Shown here: piece after piece, positions 54,305 through 64,000 of the stretch
How positions within the stretch are numbered: the first letter of the stretch is position 1
Layout of the letters: every line of letters starts with the position of its first letter
NCBI GenBank assembly: GCA_002786025.1
Contig: NHNW01000034.1
Location: forward strand, 388,113 to 452,112
Direction of reading: 5' to 3'
DNA length: 64,000 nt
Source: Zasmidium citrigriseum
Taxonomy: Eukaryota; Ascomycota; Dothideomycetes; Mycosphaerellales; Mycosphaerellaceae
Notes under the pieces: generated by a model
Told to the model about the DNA's origin: nothing
Seen by the model: only the letters and a program-made list of their open reading frames with translations
The model's database searches: none
Position numbers and translations under genes: made by a program

Positions 54305-55883
54305 TTACACACGCTGCTGGTATGGAAGGCCTCCCTGACCGTATGGGCTCTGGGGATAGCCTTGTCCGCCGTACATTTGGCTGCTTCCGCCGTACTGCTG
54401 CGCACCATCGACCTGCTGCGGTTGCGCATACTGGCCGGGTGCCTGGCCGCCGGCGGGCTGGTACCCGATGGGAGGGAGCTGTGGTCCGCCCATCTGTGGC
54501 TGCATCATGTGCGGCTGCCCGTACTGTCCGGGCTGGCCTTGGGCCTGAGAGGTGTCCTGGCCGCTTCTAGCAGCTTCTTGGCGCTGGCGCTCTTCTTCGG
54601 CCTTGCGCTGGTTCTCTTCCTCCTTCTTCTTGGCCTTCCATTCTTTGCGGATTTCTTTGAACTCTATATGTCACAAACTAGTCAGCACAATGCAGGGCAA
54701 ATCCAAGTGTATGGCTAAGGCTAGTCGACGCTAAGGCTTCGAGCATGGATAAGCCTTGCCTCTAGCGCCGGCGCGTGACGAGCGTCAACCACACGGCCGG
54801 TAGTAACACCAGCGAAACAATTCGAACCAGGCCGCCAATTTAGCTCCAAAAGAAGCTTAAAACAACGACTCAGCAAAACAAACGCGTCTTCGACGTACCT
54901 TCTGGAGTTCGCTTCGTACCGTGCGACTGCATCGTCACGTGTGCGTTCAAATGGTTCAGCGTGCCGTACGCCTTTTCGCAGCCGTTCCAACCGCATTTGT
55001 ACATGCGCTCGATCTCTTCGTATCGTCGTCGGGGGCGCTTGTGCTGCTGCGCGCCTGGAATCGGCACGAATGAATACACTGTTGACAGTGGATGGCCGCC
55101 CTGTGTCATGTTAGGATAGGGATACACTGCCGGATGCGCACCCAGGGTACCAACCGCAGGTGGTCTCGCGATGGCATGCGCCATCATGTTAGGTGCTGCG
55201 CCGCCAGTCGTCGCTGGTGAATGGCCATAGCCCATCGGCTGCTGGTACTGTCCTGCCCATTCTGGGCGACCGTACGAGGTCATGGGCTGTCCGGGGTATT
55301 GCGGCGGCACGTCGTGTTGCGGCGGGTATGGTGAGTAGTTGTGAGGTGGTGGGTAGCTCGGGCTCGACTGGGCGATGGAGGGATCTATTGGTACTTCGCT
55401 GTCAGACTTTGCATTGTTCGACGCGTGGCCGTTACTTTGGGGCCCATCGGGCATAGAAAGGGACGGACTTGATGTTTGCGCCATGTTGCTCGGCGTGCCA
55501 GCAGGGTACTGCGTTTGGCGACCGTCTGCGTAGGAGCGCTGAATGTACTCGGGGAAGCTTCCTGAGCGCGCCGATTGAGGCAACCCGTAGTTTGAGTCTG
55601 GTGTCGCGGAGGACGAGAAGTTGGATGGTTTGTAGTCTTGGCCGGCCTGGTATTGCACAGCAGACGCTTGATCTGCAGATGATGAAGCCTCAGACTGTGT
55701 TCCGTGGTATGGCGCGTATGGTGAACTCAAACCTGACTGCGGGTACTCTGGCTGTCTACCATCCATTGACTGGGGAAGACGGTCGGCGGTGGTGTTGCTC
55801 AAGTGCGATGCAAGGATCGCGCTTAGGGAAGCGTCGTTGTTGTTCCTCTGATTCGGTGGCGTGTGTGTGTAGGCTCTGGACAT
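54305..55883 (-). CDS. CON7: C2H2 zinc-finger regulator, Con7-like
   Basis: Orthologue-like of Con7, a transcription regulator needed for conidium and infection-structure morphogenesis in Magnaporthe and for virulence in other fungi (family knowledge). Exons 55883-54899 and 54663-54305 with a 235-nt phase-1 intron; 447 residues. The first ~280 residues are disordered, rich in S, P, Q, Y and G. The single zinc finger region is highly conserved (about 295-345): KRPRRRYEEIERMYKCGWNG, CEKAYGTLNHLNAHVTMQSH, GTKRTPE-EFKEIRKEWKAK. A charged coiled segment KKKEEENQRKAEEERQRQEA follows, then a Q/G/P/Y-rich tail. The intron cuts right after TPE. The region upstream is unusually long and gene-free, common for developmental regulators. 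Confidence 0.9.
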
Positions 55884-58800
55884 GCGAGCAGTGTCGTTCG
55901 TGCAGGCAGAGCCGGTGCGATGGGCCTAGCTGACAGCGCGCCGTCGAGTACTAAGTGCCCGCTGAAGGAGGGCCGGAGAAACCAAGAAACGCTGTTGTTT
56001 TGCAGAAGGGACGGGTAGCGTCGTTCCTCGGTACCTCGAGCGAGGCGGCGGATGTCTTGCAGATGGCTGCTCCCAAGGTAGCAGGCTCCACCAACGTTTC
56101 TAGCGTGTCCGTTCAAGGACAACAGAGGCGGCGGGCGAAGCTTTCAAGCTTGACCCGAACCGAATTTCCGGCGCGCAGATTTCGACGAGATGCAGCCAGT
56201 ACGGGAGAGGAAAGGCCGGCGCGAACTGGAGTGCAAGCTGGTGAGCTAGCAGGAAGGAGGGTAGTGCGTTTTGTAGCAGCGTATCGTGGCGCGTGCCCTG
56301 AGCGTAGCGTGGTATTCGGGGCACCGCAGTGAGGTAATTGTGCCGGGCTCGACGATCGCTGTTAGCTGCCGACGGGAAAGCTATTGAGGCAAGCGCGCGA
56401 GGAGAGTTTTCACGTCCCCGAGTCCGGTGGGTGGGAGTGGATGGGAAAAGTGGGTGGCCTGGCTGCGAGCTGCTGCTGCCAACACAGGGTCCGCCACCGC
56501 AGGCTCTGAGAGGATGGCGATTGCAAATACTGCTGCGTCGCTGCTTGCCACGCACAGGACGGCCCAGCTGGCGGTCGCAGGTCGCAGTGTCGGTTGCGTT
56601 GCGGTGCGCGCTCTCACACAGCAAATTAGCTTTCCACGCAGGCAGGTGCAAGAGCACGGGGCAGCGGGGGCTTGGCGGGCGCGGACGAGTAATGTGCCGC
56701 CGTTCGACCTTCGCCGTGGGCTGCGGGCAGGTCGCAAAAACAACGGCTGAATCCCGTGAGAGATGGGGGTTGCGGCGGAGGCGAGAGCGCACGCAGGAGC
56801 GTGTGCACGGGCCGGGCAGCGTGCGAGGGCGAGTGCCTGCGCAAATCGACTCGTTTTGCACAAAGGTCCGTCTGGTGGCCGCGTTACGAAGTGGCCCGTT
56901 TCGCGCACGCCTACTGGGCAGGAGGGTGCGGGAGCGCTAGGACAGTGCGACTAGTGCCCATACGGCAGTTCGTGTCTGCTGGCGAGGCACACTTTGCTGT
57001 GCTGCGGCCGCGATGAAAGGCCTGCGTCCAGGGAGGCGGAAGCAGGAGCAGCTGCGAGGCGACTGGCGACGAGGTGGCGCGCCCGCGCTGCACGGCGACC
57101 ACTGGCGGGGCGGCGCGAGGCCGTGGGGTGGTGTCGAGGTGAGGTCGACGAGGTGCTGTCGGCAGGCTTTGCTGGCGTGGGCTGCTGGCGCCAGTGAAGA
57201 TGAGGCTGATGGCGATGAGATCCGACTACGCTGAAGATGGTGTAGCGAGGTGGAAGGAGACAAGAGCGTCGACTTAACCGAGCGCGGTTTAGCCCGGCCC
57301 AAATTCACCAGGCCGCCGAAATCACAGCAGCCCCGCGCGCTCTGCCGATAAAGCCCGTGCTCTCTGCAGCAGCAGCAGCAACGCTCGCGCTCGCAGCAGA
57401 TGAATGGGCGGGATGATGAGCGCATGTCTGAAGTCTATCCACGACTCACGCCAGCATGAACGCCTGTGCCAGCGCCGCCCGCTCGCAGCAGTCCGAGGCA
57501 CTCTCACATTCGACCGCACACTTCATCATTCACTTCGTCGCGTTCAGCTGCGTCGGCCCAGCGGCGAATTTGCTGCGGCAGCACATGATAGGCGGTCAGG
57601 CTCTGCCAGGGGGTCTGTTTATTGCTGCACACACCGCGAATCTGGCGAGGCGACACGGCCAATGGCCATACGACGCTGCTGCTTCATTACCCGCGAAGGC
57701 ATGTCTTCCGGCCGCACGCGAAGAAGATTTGCCGAAATACACCTGCACAGCTGGGTCGGCTGGGCTGCTGCTGCGTGCTGGTTGATGGGTTCTGCTACGT
57801 AATTTCACCATTTATCCCAGCCCCTCGTCCATTCGCTATTGGTCCTGGTACGCCTCCACATGACGATGCTCGTGTCGTGTGAGTTGTTCGGCACGGCGAT
57901 TCCAGGCCTGTCGCATGACCTGCGCAGCAGAGGCGACCACACGCCTTCTGCAAGATACTGCTTCACAATCGAGATTATTCCGGTCGCAGCGTACCGCAGT
58001 GTGAGACAGGAGGCGTGGTCACCGGCTGCCGGCCTGGCAGAATCTCGTTGCATACATTTCATTCGCCGCGGCCTGGCCGTCTCGAACAAGACACATCCCT
58101 CCACATGGCGATCACCGCCGACGAGACGCATCCAAGCCCGCTTCCAGCACGCTGAACGAGGTGACAGGTGGCTTTGACACATGCCTGCGCGCTGCAAGTG
58201 GCGCTGCGATGCAAAACCTTCACCGAGCACGCAAAGAGCACGACATGTCAGGCATGGAACCCTGGGGATGAGGCCTGGAGCTGAGCTGTGCCCATGGATG
58301 TCTTGACCACGCCTCGCGGTTGTACACTGTACAGCTACTGGAGGCATGCAGTGCCATGCGGCTGGCCTATAGATACTTTAAGATTTGGCCAAATTCACGA
58401 ATGGTAGCACAGAGATGGTGTCCTTTCGTGCACATCCACCCCCAAACATAGCTGGTCGGCGGCGTAGCGTCGCATAGCGGCAGATCGCGCAGTTTCTTAT
58501 GTCGACGTCTTCTCTTTGGTGGGGCACTCATCGCTGAGCACGCCGTGGCAGAGTCAGCAGAGGGCTTTTCCGCACCCGCCGGGCGGGCGACTGCTGCTTC
58601 AGTGCTGCTTCTCCGTCTCTCGGCCTGGGCGTTGTGATGGAGTGAACACCATGTCTGAGATGCGCGTGTGGGCATGTGAGCGCACGCAGAGACCATCACA
58701 TCCTGCTTGCCTTGCCCGGATCCGCTCGTCTGCGACACGACGCGCCGCGATGACATGGTGGAGCATCCATGTCCACGCTGCATGCACGGAAGTCTTGAAC

Positions 58801-61800
58801 CGCCGCCATGCATCGATGCATTCGTGCCTGATGATGCAGCCTGCAATCATCATCTCAACGCTGGCGACTCCGCACACTCTCTTAGAGCCGGCATTGGCGA
58901 CGCACCTTGACGAGCATGCTAGCAATTGGCCGAGCCAGCCATGCCTGCGAGAGTTTCTGCTGTTTCTTCTGCTTGGGAGTGGTTGTCCATACTCGCCGAG
59001 GGCGAATCACGGTGCCGAGAAAAGCAGATGGCCCGCGGAAATTGAAGACAGAGTGCGCATGTGCAGCAGAATATTGTGTGTGCATGCACGATGGCATCCT
59101 CCTGCCCACACCTCACCGTTTGGACGACGGTCCCGCGAGGTGTTTGCGGTTTGCAGCTGCTCTCCTGCTCTCCTGTCTATGTCCTTGTTATTTCCCGCAA
59201 TTACCGTGTGATGTGGAAGATGTGGCTTGCAGCTAGTCCTTGCGGGCCGATCATGGCGTTTAGCCAGACCCCCCTTCAATATTTCATTAACGTTAGCGGT
59301 GGGTGAGCAAAACGTCCCTCGGGAGCTTGTCAACTGGAATCGTGGAAAGCGACCAGAACGCTCACGAGCTTCACGACCATGACTTGGACCAGCATGCGTG
59401 TGCAGCTTCCCTCCTTGCTCGCCTGCAGCTGCGAACAGCTCGACCAGCGCCTGTATTGACATTGACATCCTGCAGCCTCCCCAAAGCCACAGATAGGCCC
59501 CGTAGCATTGCAGCAGTGCATGCAGGGCCCAGGTCGGGGATCCTTCAACCAGCATCGACCTTCTCTCTCGGTGTGATGGCCGATGCTGCTGGAGATTGCT
59601 CCTCATCTGCTGCATATGGGTTTTCATCCTACGAAAGCAACGCCTGCCGATGTTCGCAAGAAAAATGGACATTGGACGGCAAGTCGCAACGGCTGTGGGC
59701 GCGAACAACTGTGAACTGCGAAAACGGTCATCTTTCCAGCAGACTGGTTCAGGGAGCACCGAGAGGTGGTTGCTCTAAGACACTCAGGCCTCTTGCTGCC
59801 TTAGCGCCGACATGATGCAGAGGAGCAACAAGCATTTTCCCACGAGCGCGCACAAACGGACGCCAAGATGGCACGATGATTGCGATGTTGGCAGACGACT
59901 CACGAGACGAAGATCTTCAATCCGCATTGACCGCACATCCTCGCTGGAAGCTTCACTTTTTGGAGAAGCCATTCCAAATCCCTATTTCTGTTCGGATGAC
60001 TCGTGCGTGGTTGGCCTTGGGGACAGGAGTTTGGTACAGAGCCCTCGGATTCCGACCGACAGGACCACACGTTCGATTGTTTGGTACATCTGAATCCACG
60101 CCTCGCCGGCAGTTGCACTTTTCTGTCCCCCCGGCATGGTACGTAACAAGAACTTCTCTAACTCAACCACCCCGTCGGTCCTGTTTCAGAGGTCATGGCG
60201 CCGAGGGCGCCCACCAAAGAATCATCATCATCATCACTGATCACTGATCATTTGTCTGAACCCAAAAGCATGACGAAGATGGGCTGCGGCTTCAAAGTCT
60301 TTCAACGGCCCGAACTAAACTCACATAGGACTGCGATTTCCTGAACAAGACTAGACCGGCTCGCGCACAGAGACTTGTTATTCAGCCATACAGGCTGGAT
60401 AGAAGACAAGTCAGGTTGCCCGGAGCATGTAGGGTTGGTTTGCACAATATCGCCATGAGATTACCGGGATCCCATTACGTGTCCGATGCCCGGTCTGAGT
60501 CTCTATCCCACACACTCTCAACGGCCACACGTGAAAGCTGGGACGGAAGGACCCATTGATTCTGCCAGAAGCTTGGTCCTCCTTTCTGCGTGGCTGGACG
60601 ATATGGTTCGTGGCAGCGGATTACTCCGTCGGATCACAAGAACGAGCTCACCAATCGACACGCGCAATAAATCGAGCATCCGACCCGAGGAGACGACATC
60701 GTATTCCGGCTGCGCTATGGTCTGGACCTCAACAACACCTGCTTGCCAATACTTCACATGTACTATTGAGTATTGGTTCCACCCTGATACAGTAGTCAGG
60801 ATGAGATCTCTGTGACCAAGGAGCTGCGTTTCCAGATTCTTGCGGCCTCGGTGTTGGGATACGATCTTACGAACGACTTCATTATGCAGCCATGGTCGAG
60901 AGAACGCCATGCATATTGTCTCACTCTGGCAGTACCACATCGAGGATGTGAGAAGGAGGCAAGACCGCTCGAGTATCGCGATTCCGCATTCACCCGCAGG
61001 CATGTGAAAGTGATGTAGACCAGGTGAGCGAGGAGCGACGGCCATGGTGAGGAAGAATGCTTCCAGTTGTGTGTTGTTTGGTGAAGAAGAAGAGCAACCA
61101 TTGATGAAAGCTCTCGTATCTCTCTCTATCTCTTCCATCTATTTCTTATAGGCCTGGGCGCTCTATTTGATGAAGATCGTGGTACCTGCATTGTGATGAT
61201 GCCTGCCCACGATAGTGGTATTCAATCGCCAGCACCGCAAGTAAGCAGCTTCGTGGCCGTACCATTGTTTAAAGCGAATATTCGAATATTCTTTCAGTCT
61301 CGATGAGTTTCGCTCGTCCTCTCTTGCCGTGCGTATCGAATGCAACTGCGCCTTCTCCAATGTTACATCCATACTGCCATGGTCTCCAATTCCAATCTTC
61401 TACGACCACAATCACACATCTGTCACTCAAGACCGCAGACCAGCGGATCCTCATCATCCGTACGCAACCCAAACACGCAAGCTCTTCCAAGATCGTCCAT
61501 CTCTCACGAAGAATTCGGTTCCGCTCTCATCCTCGTCTCGTTCGTTCTTCGGCCCTACTGTGCAACAACAAAGCGGAAAAGAAAGATAGGGTAGGTTGCC
61601 CGTATCCATCAGGGCAAGAAGGAGACCACTTGGCCCGAGAAGAATCTTTGGTTGTTGCCCAGACAGACAGACCGAACTCTGACACGACGCCGTCGCAAGC
61701 ACCATCGTCTATTCCACGCGGCACTGACACTTCTACCCCTTGTTTGGAAGCCTTTGCCCTGATTAATTCTCCGCATCTTCATGGAATCACACTTGATCAT

Positions 61801-62082
61801 CGTGAGGAGCAAGAGAACGATGGAAGGGGTCTGAGATTGGCAACGGTCGATCTAGACAGTAGTGTTGTTCTTGTTGGTGGACTTTTCGACCTGTACAGCC
61901 TAAACTTGCTCTTTACTATTGCCAATGATCGACGACAAGATTGCGATGAGTAGGTGGGCAATATTGGACACGTCAAAGGGTCGATCTTCACGGCATTCGA
62001 AAGTCTTCGGCGCATCCATTTGTCAAGAGCCGTGGAGCATGGCTAATCTTATCGCATCGAGAGCTCAGGGAGGGTTGGTTGG
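55884..62082. other. 6.2 kb gene-poor region upstream of the CON7-like gene
   Basis: GC-rich between about 55900 and 58300 and more mixed beyond. Long frames exist on both strands (for example minus 56100-56861, minus 59007-59759, minus 60518-61138, plus 61303-61953), but they overlap each other, show odd composition and no domain, and are not called. A small ATC microsatellite lies at about 60218-60235. The part next to 55883 is presumably the promoter and long leader of the CON7-like gene. Confidence 0.4.
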
Positions 62083-64000
62083 TGTTGGATGGTGATCTGC
62101 AGCACTAGCAAGTGGATACGGTCTCGGCTTGAGACAATATTTGTCACTGATTATTAGGGGTTAACCGAGATCCTCGGTGATAAGTTGTACATAAAATCAG
62201 CTTCAGATACCCTATGAAATTAAGTATAGTTTTGCTCGCTCTCGTTATTAACTAATAGTTATAAGCCTAGTTTACGAATAGTAGGCTAGCTTATTAACTC
62301 TAACCTTTATTTCGCTACGATACACTACCTATTATGTCCGCTACCGATACTCTTATAGCACTTCTCGCTACTACGAAGTAGTAGAAGGAGATTATCTACT
62401 CTAACTAGACGAAGTTCGACGATTACGCTTAATAGACAAAAGATCGAGCTATTAGAGTCGGAGTCTAGAAGTATATAAAATAGGCTAAGCTAACCGATAC
62501 CTCTTAAACGACAACCGCTAGCAATACTAATACTCTAGCGGAATCCGAAGAAGATATTAAGATACCCGACGTTAATCCTTATACGGCTAAGCCTTAGGAA
62601 CCTATTATACTAACTCTACCTAATCCTCTACCTTAGAACGTATCTTAAGAACTACTCGATATCTATAAGACGAGAATAACCTACTTCTTAAGCTACTAGA
62701 GTATATATTAGTCTTAAAAGGCGGTATACGACGCTTTCTATAAGGTTAAGATAGAATAGAAGGCGTATATTAATAGAACGATCCCTTAAATGTACGTAGA
62801 GTTAATAAACCGGATAAATATTACGACTATCGCTAGATAGTAGGACTATATTTAGAGAACTATAGAACTATTAGCTAATATTCGACGACACCTTCTCTAA
62901 GTTAAATACGACGAGCTTATAAGAGGACCTAAATCTTAGGACTTTTACGATTTCCTAACGAGATAGGCCTAATATAAACTTAAGCTTAAGAATACCTACT
63001 ACCCGTTAACTAACTATCTTATAAACGACTTCTATAGGATAGTAGAAGAAACTATCGATATAATAGAAGGAAGATTAGTAGTAGATACGTATAATAATCT
63101 CTTAGAATATATTAAGAAAGTCTAACGATTTCTTATACGTAAACCTATAAAGATTAAGTAGTATTAGGCTAATACTACTTTAGAAGCTAATACTACTCTT
63201 AGTAAGTAACTACGAACTAGCGATACTTAATAAGCGTAACCTTAGGAACGTATATAACTACCTAGATCTTAGCGTCCTCGTCGGGGGTACGGCTATATTA
63301 TAGGTAAACCTACTAATAAGGCCTACTCTAACCTAGGAATATACGAGATAGTTAATTATTAGAAGCGACCTAAGCTAAATAATATAACACTAGACTAGTA
63401 GAAGTAGTATACCTCGTATAAGAAGTACTTAAGATAGAATTAAGGCTTCTATAAGCTATAGGCCGAGAAGTTCTAGGATCCTACTACTATTCGAATCCTA
63501 GAAGATATCTTAGGCTAGTAAACCTCTTACGATAAGGAACCTCGCCGCTAACTAGGCGACGTTACTAATACTAGACGGGCTAACGCTATTACTACCTTAC
63601 GGACCTTAGCTACTCGTTATTAATTTACTCGAGACTAGCTCCTTAATAGGGGTAGTAACGTCTATATTATTAATAACCCGACTACCGTAAACTTCGAGGT
63701 CCTCTTAGTACTAACCGATAATTTAGGAACGATACTTACTAGAAACGTTTAGCTACGAGCTATCGCTATTAGACGAGTATCTCTACCGCTAAAGGGGGTA
63801 AACGGTAAGACTATCGACCTAATTCTTTATAATATTCTATATATCCCTAATTACTATACTAATTTAGTATCTAGGACAAAGATAAGGAATTAAGGTCTTT
63901 ACCTTAACGAACGCGATAATATCTAGTACGATAAACGAAACAAACCGATTACCCGTATTCTCCGTAAAGATAGGTTCCTATACCTCGATATTTAGAATAA
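62083..64000 (+). mobile_element. 5' part of a Ty1/copia-like retrotransposon mutated by RIP
   Basis: From about 62220 the sequence changes abruptly: TpA is greatly in excess and CpA/TpG almost absent (I count 8 CpA+TpG in 62221-62880), while CpG remains. One reading frame starting at ATG 62334 can be followed to the window end without frameshift, interrupted only by TAG/TAA codons where Trp and Gln codons would be expected, the mark of RIP. It covers a gag-like region and, at about 63650-63960, the copia protease-to-integrase transition, with LYNILYIPNYY and TNLVSR (the usual LxxVLYVPxxxxNLVS pattern) and the beginning of the pre-integrase region. A 5' LTR may start at the TGTTGGA at 62083 and end near 62254, but no second LTR is in view, so limits are tentative. 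Non-functional; truncated by the window. Confidence 0.85.

Noticed and set aside
56100..56861. 253-codon minus-strand open frame
   Set aside because: GC-rich region where stops are rare; overlapping frames on both strands, no domain, odd composition rich in R, P, A and C.
59007..59759. 250-codon minus-strand open frame
   Set aside because: No domain or plausible composition; overlaps frames on the other strand of similar length.
60218..60242. ATC microsatellite
   Set aside because: A short simple repeat of about five units; common and without further structure.
60518..61138. 206-codon minus-strand open frame
   Set aside because: Some protein-like stretches, but no recognisable motif, no clear leader and no supporting context; left uncalled.
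61303..61953. 216-codon plus-strand open frame
   Set aside because: Starts in a low-complexity serine/threonine/proline-rich stretch without a domain; its proximity to the retroelement made a gene-edge fragment conceivable but nothing supports it.

Overview
The window looks like nuclear DNA of a filamentous ascomycete. Genes are dense and carry short GT-AG introns, mostly 48-75 nt with CTNAC/CTAAT-like branch sites. Several proteins are filamentous-fungal types (NoxR, a CrgA-like RING/LON protein, a Con7-like zinc finger, F-box families). A copia-type retroelement at the right edge carries the CpA-to-TpA mutation pattern of repeat-induced point mutation (RIP). A Dothideomycete, possibly Mycosphaerellales, is my inference from the F-box families and general style. 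No species is claimed.

Layout. 0-8.5 kb: an acidic conserved fungal protein, a nitronate monooxygenase and an unrecognised membrane or secreted protein, with about 3 kb lacking a supportable gene. 8.7-20.6 kb: three members of an unnamed basic protein family (8739-9749, 10474-11535, 19385-20573) interspersed with NoxR, the CrgA-like protein and an F-box protein. 21-28 kb: aldo/keto reductase, a fungal regulator without a zinc cluster, Mediator MED17 and IMP 5'-nucleotidase ISN1. 28-35 kb: a run of minus-strand F-box paralogues (28192, 29310, 30716, 32361, 34042) with signs of recent duplication and decay. 35-48 kb: compact housekeeping block of IES6, YKT6, THI20-like kinase/thiaminase, a ten-exon F-box/LRR protein, RAD9, ATS1/KTI13-like RCC1 protein, RPS16, NSE1 and a MAPEG protein. 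48.4 kb: an atypical tRNA locus. 49.4-50.2 kb: a small unknown gene followed by an unusual interspaced repeat array. 50.2-62 kb: gene-poor sequence around a Con7-like regulator. 62.1-64 kb: 5' part of the RIP-mutated copia element, running off the window.

How the genes relate. There is no biosynthetic cluster. RAD9 (9-1-1 clamp), NSE1 (SMC5/6), IES6 (INO80) and MED17 are genome-maintenance and transcription subunits that lie near each other but are not known to be co-regulated. Many neighbours are divergent pairs sharing 200-500 bp promoters, or convergent pairs; RAD9 and ATS1 overlap by their stop codons. The F-box genes, the CrgA-like protein and NSE1 add a strong ubiquitin-related flavour.

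Most notable observations: the three-gene unnamed family with a shared intron position; the array with exact 15-nt spacers at 49.9-50.1 kb; a terminal intron in the CrgA-like gene that adds a CaaX box; introns with non-AG 3' ends in THI20 and possibly ISN1; and duplication within the F-box cluster. All exon structures were derived by reading the sequence and need RNA evidence.
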